DNA of 64,000 nt from Campanula takesimana (GCA_026119855.1 JAOWBW010000113.1:558001-622000); one strand, 5' to 3'. Shown: positions 23,393-34,961, numbered from the stretch's first letter. The notes: generated by a model not told the origin, from the sequence alone. Program-made: numbers and translations.

Positions 23393-23592
23393 CCTACCCA
23401 TTGGGTTAAAGGGGCCGCGACCCCCATTTGCCATTTCTTTTACTGGTGCAATTTTTGTAAATTTTAAATTAATTAGTGTGATATTTGCCCCCCTTTCAGT
23501 GAAAGAAAAAATACACTAATTTTTTTCTTGCCCCCTTACACTAATAAAAATAATTTTGCCCCCCTTAAAAAAAAATCCTTGGGCCGCCACTG
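23393..23592. mobile_element. Small hAT-like MITE
   Basis: Ends CACTGGCGGACC and, inverted, CAGTGGCGGCCC. The flanking 8-mers TGTGCGTG and TGTGTGTA agree at six positions, a possible eroded 8-bp duplication. The interior is rich in CCCCC and TTTT and codes for nothing. Confidence 0.6.
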
Positions 23593-23752
23593 TGTGTGTA
23601 GTGTGTTTGTGCGTATGTGAATGATGGGATGGGAGGTTAGGGTTTTATTTGAGGGGGATTTTTGGCATTTAGCAATTTTTTTTAAACACGTCATAAAGAG
23701 GTGGGGCTTTTATGGGAAATTAATTTGGGGGTGAAGACTCTTTATAGCATAT

Positions 23753-23986
23753 TATAAATATTGTCTTCTTTTCATGTAAATTGATCTGTTTCAAGGAGCG
23801 TTGGGGAAATAATCCAAACACAAGTGTGCTTTCTAGTCCCTATTAAGTCAGTCCTGGAAGATATTTTTCACCTTTCTTCATTACTTGTTCATTTTAGCAG
23901 AAGTGGCATAAACCCTAGCCGCTCTCCTTATAATCTCTCTCTCCTAAAACCCTACGCCTCCCCCCTTTCCTTCCTTACAGCTACAG
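23753..23986 (+). promoter_or_regulatory. TATA box and 5'UTR exon of the RNA-binding protein gene
   Basis: TATAAATA at 23753-23760 would start transcription near 23785. A pyrimidine-rich leader with AAACCCTA motifs ends at CTACAG/GTATAC (donor at 23987). The matching acceptor is TTTATGCAG at 26816-26824, eight bases before the ATG. Confidence 0.6.
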
Positions 23987-25236
23987 GTATACCTTCTCAA
24001 CTCTAATGTATTTGATCATATGCCTTGTCTGATAATCATGGCTTCAAGATTCCTGTCCCGATTAACTTATTTAGTATGTTGTGTTGTGGGTTTATTTTCT
24101 TGTAAGCTGATTAACTTTTGTTGGGTTTATGTTTCTGAAACTTTTTATATGTAAAGTAGTAAGAATGATTCATACTATACCCTAAATTTAATGAAAAAAA
24201 TTCAGCTCCAGTTTAATTTAATTGGGATCACTCTTGATTCAACTTTTAACCCTGGATTCAACGAAAGATTTCGAGCTCCAGAGTAGACAGAATGATTATT
24301 ATTTTTCTTTCGCAGAAATCATCTTTAAATTTTGAATCCTGAATTTGTTTTGGTAATGTGACATTTTTTTATTTTTTTTTTTCCGTTTGGGAATTGATGG
24401 AAGAATTCCAGCTCCAGTTTTGATATCTATTTAATTTTTTTAATTTTTATTTTTTTTACATTTTACATTTTCTATGTAAAATCACTCTTATTTTGGTATG
24501 TTACTCTTATTTTGGTTTATTTCATGTTTTAAGTGTTATGCATTCCATATTCATATCCTTTCATTTTCATCCCTACCTGAACATTAGATAAGAGCCTCTT
24601 GTTTAGGCTAATACAATTATGTTTTTATGATGAGCTCAAATTATAAAAATACAACAACAAAAACAAAACCTTAATCTCAAAATGATTTCGGTCCGTCAAC
24701 ATCAGTCGAAAATATACTACTTATGTTTACTATAATTATTAGATTTTTTCAGGACTAATTAAAAAAAAAAAATTCAATCTCATTTTTTATAGTCTTTTTC
24801 ATGATTGCTGCTTATGTAGTCATGGCACTTTCAAAGGAGAGGATGTTATGGATGCCTTTTGATATTGTTTTGTGCTATGTTTTCTTTCTTTTGGATCAGT
24901 AGAGTGAGTTGTTATTGTTCTGGATATTTACTCATTTTAGCATTTGGTTGCATATTGCTTGTGTCAAATTGTTTTTTCTTAAGGAGGATGTTGTAGATGT
25001 TTTTGAGATTGCTTTGTGCTATGCCTTTTTTTATTCCTGCATTTGGCGATTTTTTTTGGTACTCCTGAGTATAGAACACCAACATGGATATTGGGATTGC
25101 AAAATATCACTTCTTATTATAATCAGTATAGAACACATCAAGATGCACATTTTCTAAAGGAATGGAACCTGAGACCAGTTTATATTAGTCTGTAAAATTG
25201 ATACTTAAAGTGCAAAATTATGATGGTTTTAATATA

Positions 25237-26492
25237 GGGCAAATTGCATTTTAGTTACCTGAGTTTGTCGTCAAGTTTCAATTAGTTACCCAGTTTGTGT
25301 TTCGGTCAATTTAGTTATTGAATTTGTCTTTTTGTTACAATTAGGTGCAAAATTGGTTAGCCCATTAGAAAACTAATGAAAATGGATGAAAAATATAACA
25401 AAGTTCTTTCAAAATTGCAATGATCAACCCTAAAGTTTAAATTATTCCATTACACCCCCAAACTAACGAATGTTAAGAGCTATCTTCTTTCTAATCAACA
25501 ATAACAATGTTAATGAGGCACCTAAATCCAAACCCAAACAACCAGACAGAGAATCAAACCCTAGAATTCATCAATTAAAACGAAACACAAATCTTCAGTT
25601 TCATTTCATCAACCAATCCCAACCCATATTCCTTTCTTTGTCTCCAATAACAAAAATGATCATCCAGAAGCCAAACGCTGAAAGCTTCAAGTTCCGGCAA
25701 AGGGATCGCCAAATGTTGCTTACAGACTAGAAAAGTATCGTACTTTGCCCACCGGCACTGTCGCCTATCCCAGACCTCGACGGACGGCACAAATCTCGCC
25801 GCTGCAACGCACGAGGTCGGCTCGGCTTAACCGTTCTGCAGAAAGAGTCGGACCTGCGCCGGAGAAGAAGGGAGGTGTCGCCGGAGAAGAAGCTCTCCGG
25901 CGGAGACTTCATTGGAGTAGGATCTAGAGAGAGACGGATCTGAGCACTCTGGATGAGGTTTCCGGGCAGATCTGGGCGGAAGGAGCTTCGCCGGCGATGG
26001 AGCTTCGTCGGAGAAGACAGGGAGCCGGCGACAGAGAAGATGGGGCACGGGATAAAGGCGAAAACGGTCGGAGTTGGATTGGAGAGAGAGTTCGCCGGAG
26101 AAAGGAGGTCGGAGCGGGGGAAGAGAGTTCCCCGGGAACTGGAAAATTCGCCGACCGGAGGAGGGGGGAGGCGATGGGCTGGAGAGATGTTAGAGATAGA
26201 GAGAGAAAGTGGTTTGTGTGTGAGAGATAATGAGTGTGAGCGTAAATGAGGGAGGGGAGGGGAGGCTAGGGGTTTATGGGGTGATCATTTAAACTGTAGG
26301 GATGATCAATGCAATTCTAAAAGAAGTTCGTTGGTTTTTTCATCCATCTACGTTAGGTTTTTGACGAACTAACCAATTTTACACCTAATTGTAACAAAAA
26401 GACAAATTCAATAACTAAATTGACCGAAACACAAACTGGGTAACTAATTGAAACTTGACGACAAACTCAGGTAACTAAAATGCAATTTGCCC
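25237..26492. mobile_element. Mutator-like element with long TIRs and GC-rich cargo (Pack-MULE-like)
   Basis: About 210-bp inverted termini begin GGGCAAATTGCATTTTAG and end in the reverse complement. The flanking 9-mers TTTAATATA (25228-25236) and TTTAATCTA (26493-26501) agree at eight of nine positions, as expected for Mutator. The interior at 25680-26240 is far richer in GC than its surroundings, with repeated CGCCGGAGAAG, and looks like captured leader or coding DNA. Several frames of 60-98 codons are open there in different phases; none is recognisable as a known protein and none shows transposase motifs. Confidence 0.82.
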
Positions 26493-26507
26493 TTTAATCT
26501 ATAATAT

Positions 26508-26798
26508 GCTCCCTCCGTCCTGTATTGCTAGTCCCTCTTTTCTGTTGTTTTTTTGGTGCAAAAGGAAATAAATTTCATCGTTAGTTTGAATGAACTTTGA
26601 GCAATAATTTAGGTTACTTTCAATTATTTTAATGAAATTCAAATTGTAAATTTGTTATTGATAAACCATTATAATTATTATGAAATATCAATTCTTAGAT
26701 TCCCGTTAGGAGAATTAAAAGTAACCTAAATTATTGTTCAAAGTTCAATTAAACTAACAATGAAAAAAGAGGGACTAACTTTGCGGGGTAGAGGGAGT
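26508..26798. mobile_element. Stowaway-like MITE next to a splice acceptor
   Basis: Ends CTCCCTCCGTCC and GGTAGAGGGAG; internal arms around 'AATAATTTAGGTTACTTT' are inverted at 26712-26742. It ends 26 bases upstream of the acceptor of the RNA-binding protein gene. Confidence 0.8.
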
Positions 26799-26832
26799 GT
26801 TTAACTGCCGTATCCTTTATGCAGCTGTCAGA

Positions 26833-27528
26833 ATGGCCTTCTCCAAGAGAATAGGAAGTCTCATGAGCCAATCTCTTACACAGAACAGTGTATCTATGTT
26901 CAACGCTGTTCGTTGCATGTCTACAAAGCTTTTTGTTGGTGGTATGTTCTTTAAATTAATAACGTGTCTGTATTATTTTCTTCATGTGTCCTATGGAATA
27001 TCTAATACCTTCCTTTATACAACAGGCCTTTCCTTTCAAACTGATGACGCATCTTTGAGGGATGCTTTTTCTAGCTTTGGGGATGTTACTGAAGGTGAGA
27101 CTAAATTGGGACGTATATTTTGATGGATATTTCCTTCTTTTAGGAGGGTATATGTTGACTTTATGGCTGTCCCTTGTTTACTAATCGTGTGGTTCACCTT
27201 GATGTTCAGCAAGAGTTATTACGGACAGAGACTCTGGGAGGTCTAGGGGATTTGGTTTTGTGAACTACTCGTGTGATGACTCTTCAAAGGAGGCTTTGAG
27301 TGCCATGGATGGACAGGTATGTAGTAATTGTTAATTCAAAACATTGCTAATCTGTTTTTGTTTTTTTGTTTCTTGAGAAAAAAAATATATAATCTGTTGA
27401 GGCACTGTAATATGGTCATACAGGATCTGAATGGACGGAATATTCGTGTGAGTATTGCCACTGAGCGTGCTCCTCGTAGTGACGGTGGTTATGGTGGCGG
27501 TGGTTATGGTGGAAGCGGGGGATTTTGA
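26833..27528 (+). CDS. Glycine-rich RNA-binding protein, one RRM, probably organellar
   Basis: CDS exons 26833-26941, 27026-27094, 27210-27316 and 27424-27528 join in frame at GT-AG introns to 129 residues. Residues about 1-30 are rich in Ser, Arg and Gln and poor in acids (MAFSKRIGSLMSQ...), like a mitochondrial presequence. The RRM follows: RNP2 'KLFVGGL' near residue 32, RNP1 'RGFGFVNY' near 72, ending 'LNGRNIRVSIA'. The short tail is YGGGGYGGSGG, shorter than in the main glycine-rich family members. The ATG is the first after the acceptor at 26824. Relatives bind single-stranded RNA in stress responses or organellar RNA processing; the presequence suggests mitochondria. All splice sites, phases and RNP residues are intact, so it is probably functional. 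Confidence 0.93.
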
Positions 27529-28377
27529 AGGGGGCCATTGTTAGCTCCGATTCAATTTAGGGTTGTGAAGTTATTTACTAGTTATTAGGAACTAGGTGCG
27601 GTTTTAATGTCTTTTCTGATGAATTTTATAAACTATGTTGAGTATGTTATTTTTTTTTTAAATTTGGGTGATGATTAACTTGGTTTTTGTTGTTTGGTTA
27701 GAGTCGTTAAGTGTAGTGCAATGTTATTAGTTAATCCCTTTTGGTGCAACTTTGACACTGTCTTCGTCTTGTTTATCCACTTTTGGAGGCAGCTAATGGC
27801 ATGACCATTAATTAGTTGGATATTTGACATTGTTTTTTTTTTTTTCAAAAAGTTAGTAACATCCTTAATTTGGTGACAACTGTTACTCTGTCTGGATTGA
27901 AGTTGAGGATATAGACATAAGGTTTCTTCAAGTGGAAAAAGGATTTGCACAGTTTAGAACAAGGAACTACCTCTAGCCTTCTGCAGTGAAGATGTATTCC
28001 TCATAAATTGTTTGTAAACATTTATTCATTTCAAGAAATTGTTTGATTTTTTTTTTCCTTCAGAAAATTAACTGTTGAAAATTTAGAAGTCCGTGAAGGA
28101 AATTTTGCATGAATTCCTCATAAATTGTCTGTCAGATGACAAAAATCATAAGTTAAATTTGTTCCTCTCCTCGAGAACCAAAAAAAAAAAAAAGTCACAT
28201 TTTGATTCATTCAATTTGAATTCGAGATAATTAAGTTATGAAAACTCAAAAAATGCAATTGAAGTGAATTTGTTTGACACTGGATACAGATAAGTTTGAA
28301 GGAACTTATATAGGTCACTTCAAGTAGATTATCCCATATTGAAGAAATAAAGAAAAAGTTAACTGGTTTAAATATTA
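27529..28377 (+). other. 3'UTR of the RNA-binding protein gene and flank
   Basis: 27529-27700 is T-rich and likely holds the 3'UTR; the poly(A) site was not fixed. The rest is AT-rich with a few mononucleotide runs and no gene. Confidence 0.5.
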
Positions 28378-28610
28378 CTCCCCCTGTTTCATGTCATTTG
28401 AAACAAAAAAATTTGGCATGAAAAATTAAATAGGAGAGAAAATGAGTGGGAGGAATAGTAAGTTGATTGGTGTTGTGAGTGTAAAAGTAAAGTTGGAGAG
28501 AGAATGGGGGAATAGTAAAGTTTTTTTTTTTTTTTTTTTTTTTTTTTGGGCAGTCTCAACTGATATGAAAAGGAAACAAGTCTCAAGTAAGTGATGTGAA
28601 ATGGATGGAG
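28378..28610. mobile_element. Stowaway-like MITE, family B, copy
   Basis: Ends CTCCCCCTGTTTCATG and its partner CATGTGAAATGGATGGAG, inside TA. 'TTTGAAAC' and 'CAGTCTCAA' internal blocks match other family B copies. A T27 run lies at about 28520. Confidence 0.75.
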
Positions 28611-28668
28611 TAGATCCCTTGAGTAGTAAGGGATATTTGTAGGTATCAAAAGGCTTTCTTATAACCAA

Positions 28669-28800
28669 AGAGCTTATAGCTCAATGGTATGTGTGGGTGA
28701 GTTTAAGTGTTTTCATTAGGGGAGGTCCTGGGTTCGACTCGAAATAGAACACGATGACAATTGTCTTGAATGAATGATAGTCCCCTTATTTTCATGGGTT
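28669..28800 (+). mobile_element. tRNA-related SINE-like sequence
   Basis: TAGCTCAATGGT (28677-28688) fits a pol III A box and GGTTCGACTC (28731-28740) a B box, about 45 bases apart. No cloverleaf can be drawn, so this is a SINE head rather than a tRNA gene. The 3' end is not defined. Confidence 0.5.
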
Positions 28801-28804
28801 TTAC

Positions 28805-29048
28805 GAATGAACTTTGAGTTAATATCAATTTTTAGATTCACATTAACATAATTATAAGTTGCATTTATAACTGCTCAAAGTTTCCTCGTAGTAACAACGA
28901 AAAAAGTTGGACTATCTTTCTTGGACGAATGAACTTTGAGTTAATATCAATTTTTAGATTCACATTAACATAATTATAAGTAGCATTTATAACTGCTCAA
29001 AGTTTCCTCGTAGTAACAACGAAAAAAGTTGGACTATCTTTCTTGGAC
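28805..29048. repeat. Two-copy tandem duplication, 122-bp period
   Basis: 28805-28926 and 28927-29048 are identical except for one base (AAGTTGCATT versus AAGTAGCATT). Each ends at TTTCTTGGAC, and the second runs into GGAGGGAGTA, a Stowaway end, so half a MITE has been duplicated. Confidence 0.92.
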
Positions 29049-29303
29049 GGAGGGAGTATGGAGTGGACGTCCGGTTGAAGGTCCCAAATGCATTTACTCG
29101 TGCATTTGCCTATCTTGGGGCACAAATGGCGGACCGAATTGGCTCACTTGGTTGATCAGGCCGCTAACCGATTTTTGTTACAACTATTTGATGCCATTGT
29201 AATTGCTGAACCGTCATTGATTTGTTTTTTAGATGCACATTACAAAAGTTTTTTTTTTTTCCTTTTTGTTTTTAATATGTATTTTTTTTTTATATAAAAC
29301 GTA

Positions 29304-29562
29304 CTCCCTCTGTCCCTAAATGAGTGTCCATTTTCAAGAAACCCTTGTCCCTAAATGAGTGTCTTTTTTGAACATAACTTTCTCCCTAAACGTTTTTTTT
29401 CGAAATTTTTTTTCACCGGTTTCTTTATACGTGCAAAACTAAAGGTTTGGAAAGGAGATTACAAGATTATATATGAATCGTTGTTACCAAATTGTTCAAA
29501 AAGTTGAGATTTTCAGTGTCCCTTAAAATGAAATTTGGACACTCATTTAGGGACAGAGGGAG
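29304..29562. mobile_element. Stowaway-like MITE, family A, copy 1
   Basis: TA-flanked, CTCCCTCTGTCCCTAAATG ... inverted end GGGACAGAGGGAG. Shares the block 'TTTCTTTATACGTG' with the copies near 31.7, 32.4, 56.3, 58.4 and 59.3 kb. Confidence 0.92.
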
Positions 29563-30042
29563 TATCAAATATTTAATTTACAGAATCATTACTTTTTCAT
29601 AATTATTTTTCCTAAACAATTAAAGCAGAATTTAATCATTTTTAAAATACTCTAAATACTATATGACGTGTTCAATGTCCTAAATGGAATTCAGATATCA
29701 AGTGCAAACATAGTTTCAGTTATAAACAAAAAATTGTGTGATTTGTTACTCCCTCCAACCACATAGATCTATATACAATACAATGACATAGCAAAACTGT
29801 CTGCTAAACTCAATAATAAAAAATAAATAAATAAAAGAAACTTGAAAATACGAAAATAAAATTCTAAAAACAGTTAAATTACTATTTTCGTCCTTCAAAT
29901 GATCCAAAATAATCAGATCACGTCTAAACACTTTTCAGCTCAAATTACCCATGCATCAACAACGTTCTTTGTGCTACTAATGATCATGATTCAATTTTCT
30001 TCATGAACTTTACATTATAAAAAGTATATGAAGTGGAACATA
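29563..30042. other. AT-rich intergenic DNA
   Basis: No gene. A lone TACTCCCTCC at about 29747 hints at a decayed MITE end. Confidence 0.5.
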
Positions 30043-30350
30043 CTCCATCCGTCCCAGTATAAGTGAGACTTGTTTGCTTTTTGGGACGTCCCACTAAAAG
30101 TGAGACTGCTCAAAATGGAAATGTTTCAGCCCCACTCATTTTATCTCTTCATTTTTCACCACTCAATTTATTCAACCAACACTGCTATTTATTCCACTCA
30201 TTCTCTTCATTTTCCACCACTCAATTTATCCAACTAACACTACTATTTACTCCACTCATTCTCTCTCTTAATTTTCTATCATACATTTACTAGTTTTTCT
30301 TAATTAGTGTGCAAATTCCTATAGTCCTATTTGTGCTTGGACGGAGGGAG
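30043..30350. mobile_element. Stowaway-like MITE, family B, copy
   Basis: CTCCATCCGTCCCAGTAT ... GGACGGAGGGAG, flanked by TA. The interior repeats 'CACTCAATTTAT' and 'CTCCACTCATTCTCT' blocks typical of the family. Confidence 0.88.
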
Positions 30351-30442
30351 TAAATACTAAAGTACTATCTACTTCCTTTATAATTACACAATTTTTTTTT
30401 ATCACCAAATAAAAAATGAATACCAAGAATGGAGGGGCGTTA

Positions 30443-30707
30443 CTCCCTCCGTTTTATAATACATGTCGTTTTAGACTTCTTCACACCTATTAAGAAATGC
30501 AATTAATACATATTAAAAAGACATATGTGCACTTAAAAGTATCCAATTACCTATGCATTTAAATGCTTATACAAGAAATAGTTCACAATTAATGAATAAG
30601 AGTATAATAGGTAAACAAGAGTAATTATTTTTTAGTAATAGTAAAACGTCAAATATTTTGTAATAAAAAATTGCTCCTAAAACGGTATGTATTATGAAAC
30701 GGAGGGA
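30443..30707. mobile_element. Stowaway-like MITE, family E
   Basis: CTCCCTCCGTTTTATAATA at the left is matched by TATTATGAAACGGAGGGA at the right. No other copy was seen in the window. Confidence 0.85.
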
Positions 30708-31650
30708 ATAATTAATAAGGGGAAAAAAAAATCAAAATGTAGGTCTTTTCCCTACATTAAAAACTGTTATATTCACATAAGCAAATAAATAAAAGGCAAC
30801 CATTTTGTACTTGTAAGTTGTAGCTATCAACTAGGCTGTCGGTTTGTGCCTTTAATTTGCAACTTGTTATTTTTGATTTGATATGTCATTCATTCACACA
30901 TGACTTGAGTTTCACAAAATACATTACATTTAAAGCTATCTCCTCTCCTATCCATATACTACCTTTAAATGGTAGGGTCGATACAAAATACTTGCGCTTT
31001 ATGAGGCAGTGGCCAACTCAATATTTTTTATTTTATTATTTTTTTTTTTTTTTGGAAATGAGGTTAAAATTACTTTTGAAAGGTGTTCAAATTCAGCACA
31101 CAAGAGAGCTCAATAATAATCTTGAACAAAATTTAACTAAAAGTTAAAGGATCAAAATGTATTAATTCATCATTTTTAATAGGAAAAAGAGAATTAAAAA
31201 AAAAAGGTGGTAAACTGACACGTTCTAAAATTAAAAGGGGTCAAGTGACTAGAGAAGGAGGGGGGCTAGACTGAGCCGACAATGTCTATATTGGATGTTC
31301 CACCTTAAAACCAATTAGTGATAAGTGGAGTAACTTCTCAAGTCTATATATCGGTCCGTGTTTTTCTCTTTAAAAGATGTGGGATAATTGTCTCTTACAT
31401 GTTAAATATATGAACCGAAAATATGAACCACTCTTTGGAGACTATCTGAAAGGCTAAAAGGGGCAATTCCTGACTATTCTATTATGTAATATTATGTCAT
31501 TAGTCCTTTTATTTTGATTTCGCATACCAATAAATAGAGTACACAGTTTTTTCATATTGTAGGTCCTTAACTCTATCATCATTATAATTGGGTCATCATA
31601 TTCTGAAAACTTAATGAAGGATTTAGGTAAGGGCTTAAAAGAAGATTAAT
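30708..31650. other. Intergenic DNA with a possible LTR scrap
   Basis: No gene. 31265-31400 ('CCTTAAAACCAATTAGTGAT', 'GATGTGGGATAA') resembles common plant LTR leader sequence, but no second copy or boundary was found. Confidence 0.4.
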
Positions 31651-31905
31651 ACTCATCTGTCCCTAAATGAATGTTCATTTTTAAGAAATATTTGTTCCAA
31701 AATGATTTTTTTTTTTAACATAACTTTGTCCCTAAATATTTGTATTTGAATTTTTTTCGTCGGTTTCTTTATACGTGTAAAACTAAATGTTTGGAAAAGA
31801 GATTAACAGATTATATATGAATCTTTGCTACCAAATTGTACAAAAAGTTGAGATTTTCAGTGTCCCTTAAAATGAAATTTGGACATAGGTATAGGTAGTA
31901 TACAT
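31651..31905. mobile_element. Stowaway-like MITE, family A, copy 2 (right end lost)
   Basis: Begins CTCATCTGTCCCTAAATG and follows the family through 'ATGAAATTTGGACA', then breaks into GGTATAGGTAGTATA instead of the usual terminal repeat. Confidence 0.8.
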
Positions 31906-32368
31906 TAGGCACACTTGTAAATTAACTTTGACTTGATGATTCCTGAATTATCATCTGATTATTGATTAAATAATATTTTTATTGAATGCATACAGATGAA
32001 CGTGAACAATGGTAATGGTAGGTATAGGAATGGGTCTAATTGGTTAGACAAAAATAGTGGACTTAAGCCTAATTACATAAGTTCAAAATGGGTCAACCAA
32101 ATAATGGAAAATGGGAACATAAGAATGTGGGAAGGTACCAATCGCGACTGTGGGAGGCTACCTGCATTCTGCCCAAACCAAAGTGTTTTTTAAATATAAG
32201 TTTCATCTCATACTAAGTATCACTCTTTCCGTTAGAATGAATGTTTGAAATTGCTCTTGATTAAAATCGATTTCAGACATTTATTTTGGGAACAACACAT
32301 TTCAGACATTGGCAGTACACTTTTGTTTTTGTTTTATAATATTTATCGTATTTTAAAATTAAAATATA
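31906..32368. other. AT-rich intergenic DNA
   Basis: Nothing recognisable; an open stretch at 31996-32193 has no protein-like features. Confidence 0.5.
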
Positions 32369-32626
32369 CTCCATCTGTCCCTAAATGAGTGTCCATTTTT
32401 AAGAAATCTTTGTCACTAAATGAGTGTCTTTTTTTAACATAACTTTCTCCCTAAACGTTTTTTTTCGAAATTTTTTTCGCCGGTTTCTTTATACGTGTAA
32501 AACTAAAGGTTTGAAAAGGAGATTACAAGATTATATATGAATCGTTGTTATCAAATTGTTCAAAAATTTGAGATTTTCAATGTCCCTTAAAATGAAGTTT
32601 GGACACTCATTTAAGGACAGAGGGAG
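32369..32626. mobile_element. Stowaway-like MITE, family A, copy 3
   Basis: CTCCATCTGTCCCTAAATG ... AGGACAGAGGGAG, with the family interior complete. Confidence 0.92.
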
Positions 32627-33682
32627 TAGTATTAATGTAGTTTTAACATTTTAAAATCATGCACAAAACAAAATAGAAGGTCAAGGGAAATCCAGAGAAG
32701 TGATTTATTCAACTTTTGATGATTGGTTTATAGAGAATGTATATAGGGAGACCTTATGACCACCAATCACTAATAGTTGACTGAGTTGAAAGTCTAATTT
32801 ATCGGTGATAGTTGTCGACTTCTACTTCTTATGAGTTTTAAAGTTCTCCATTTTTTTTTCGTCATTGTAATTATTATGTTTTAAGTAAATGTGAGAAATT
32901 AATAAGTGAATTTCATTTTATCATCTCATTAGAAACCATATATTCACACCTTAGTTACATTCAATCAATTTTTGAGGAAAAATTGATTGAAGATAATTAA
33001 ATTATTTTTTTATCAAGATATAGATAGTATTCAAAAAAAAATTCAACAATTCATTTTCTTGATTGATTATAAAATGAACATTAAATCAGATAATAACATT
33101 TACGTATAAATTATACGTGGGGGAGTGGTGCTCATCTAAGTTGGTCGAGTAAAGTCGCACATATTAATTCTTCAATCCACCGACACAAAACCCAGCCAGC
33201 CCACACAGAAATTGACCTTTGGCTTAGGCCACTATATTTTTCTCTCATTTAAAATTAATACTCCCGATTTCCAAGTGATGTTGTCCCTTTTGTTCTTGTT
33301 ATTACGAATAAATCTTTTAAAATATCTTCAAATTATTTTAATTAAAGTTTAACTTTATTACTTATAGTATTTTAAGTAATAAATTATTAATAATAAGTTT
33401 AAATTATTATTAATTCAATTAGATTAATTTAAAATTATTATTTAAAAATTCATTTATAATATAAAGGAGAGAAATCGTCTCAAGAGGAAGGAAATATTAT
33501 AAACCCCTCCAATCATGGCTGGCATATTCCAAAGTTAAATCTCTGAATAAAACACGTATACAAAGGCAAAATCAATCATAATCAAACAAAGCATTAATTA
33601 CTTACTTTGAATAAAAACAAGCACCTATATTTCAAAATACTTTTGGTTTAAGTGGTATGACTCTATGAGCTGTTCAAACTTA
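32627..33682. other. AT-rich intergenic DNA
   Basis: No gene. 33258-33490 starts ACTCCCGATTTCC and ends GGAGAGAAATCGTC and may be a decayed MITE. Confidence 0.45.
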
Positions 33683-34467
33683 CTCCCACTGTCCCATTTT
33701 ACTGGAGATTTATTTTTATTTTGGTCCGTTTTATTTCATTTGAGACTTTCAAAAATAGTAATCTTTTTATAATTTTATATTCAATCTACTCCACCCACTT
33801 ATTCTCTCTTCATTTTTCACCACAAAATCATTCAACCAACCTACTATTAACCTCACTTATTCTCTCTTTTCATTTTCTACCACACATTTTCTTTATTTAA
33901 TTCTTTTTCTTTAGTTATTGTTGTGATATCCCCCATCCCACATCGGAAATATGTGGAAATTGAGTGTGCTATATAGAAGGCCCATACACTCCTACTAAGC
34001 ATCAAATCATCCATTGGACTTTTGGAAGCCTGTGATGGGCTGTGGTTGACCCAATTGAGGAGATGCTTGGTGGGCTAGTGTATGGTACCTACGTGGCGGG
34101 TCGGGTCTGCGGACTCGGGTCGTTACAAATGGTATCAGAGCGGAACCCCGGCCTTAAGGCTTGCGAGCTAGCCCGGGGGTACGATCTGGGTATTGATTGA
34201 CCTTGCGAGGGACGGCAAGGGTTTGAGTGGGGGAGATTGTGATATCCCCCATCCCACATCGGAAATATGTGGAAATTGAGTGTGCTATATAGAAGGCCCA
34301 TTGGACTTTTGGAGGCCTGTGATGGGCTGTGGTTCTCCCAATTGAGGAGATGCTTGGTGGACTAGTGTATGGTACCTATGTGGCGGGTCGGGTCTGCGGA
34401 CTCGGGTCGTTACAATTGTGCCCACCTCTTAAGTATCAAGTGAGGTGGGACCGTGAGACGGAGGGAG
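33683..34467. mobile_element. Family B MITE interrupted by a TRIM
   Basis: Left part 33683-33921 (TCCCACTGTCCCATTTTAC...) and right part 34415-34467 (...GTGAGACGGAGGGAGTA) are the halves of one family B MITE. The TRIM at 33922-34414 splits it. Confidence 0.85.
33922..34414 (+). mobile_element. TRIM (miniature LTR retrotransposon), 493 bp
   Basis: LTRs 33922-34127 and 34238-34414 both start TGTGATATCCCCCATCCC and end GGGTCGTTACA. Between them lie a tRNA-Met primer site, TGGTATCAGAGC at 34130-34141, and a polypurine tract, GAGTGGGGGAGA at about 34225-34236. An exact ATTGT duplication flanks the element. The 110-bp interior codes for nothing, so it must be moved by another element's proteins. 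No 5S rRNA promoter is present, so it is not Cassandra. The left LTR has 29 bp that the right lacks. Confidence 0.95.
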
Positions 34468-34759
34468 TATTCAATACTATTTGACACTTTACTCTTTTAT
34501 GATTGATTCAAAATATTTATCATTTTAATTAGATAGTTGCATCAATTTTAAAGAAAGCAATTGTCGATAAAATTTCATAAAGCAAAAATCAAAGTTATTT
34601 GAATCATGTTTTATTTTTGTAAGAAAAGATACAATTTAGTATAGAAATATAAAATTGAAATCTTAAACTATTTTAGCTTAAAAACAATAAATATTTTAAA
34701 ATAGCCAACACCCTACATAATAACTGAGCAACAGTGGTATCATAAAAAATAATTAAATA

Positions 34760-34961
34760 TTCCTTTTGTTTTATTTATATTGGTTACGTTGATTTTTCTT
34801 TTATAACACAAGTGAACGTTGACTAAATATTAATGTCAACTTAAATTATCTCAATGTAATTCTAATTTTTTTTATTGATAAATTATTAATTTATTTGATC
34901 AAAGTTCATTTGAGTTGATCGCAAAAATTCTAAGTAGTCAATATAAATGGGATTGAGGGAG
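34760..34961. mobile_element. MITE, family D, copy 1
   Basis: 'TTTATATTGGTTACGTTGA' at the left pairs with 'GTCAATATAAATGGGATTGA' at the right, near GGGAGTA. Related to 58075-58285. Confidence 0.7.

Larger units (their letters stand above)
23987..26824 (+). other. 2.8-kb 5'UTR intron of the RNA-binding protein gene
   Basis: T-rich sequence between the leader donor and the acceptor before the ATG. It contains the Mutator-like element at 25237-26492 and a Stowaway-like MITE at 26508-26798 whose right end lies only 26 bases from the acceptor. Confidence 0.55.

Noticed and set aside
25745..26249. Host genes in the GC-rich block of the leader intron
   Set aside because: Overlapping frames in several phases, all within the Mutator-like TIRs, with no recognisable domain or codon pattern.
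28669..28745. A tRNA gene
   Set aside because: A and B boxes are present, but no acceptor stem or anticodon arm can be drawn; a SINE head is more likely.
33922..34414. Cassandra-type TRIM
   Set aside because: The LTRs carry no 5S rRNA-like promoter sequence.
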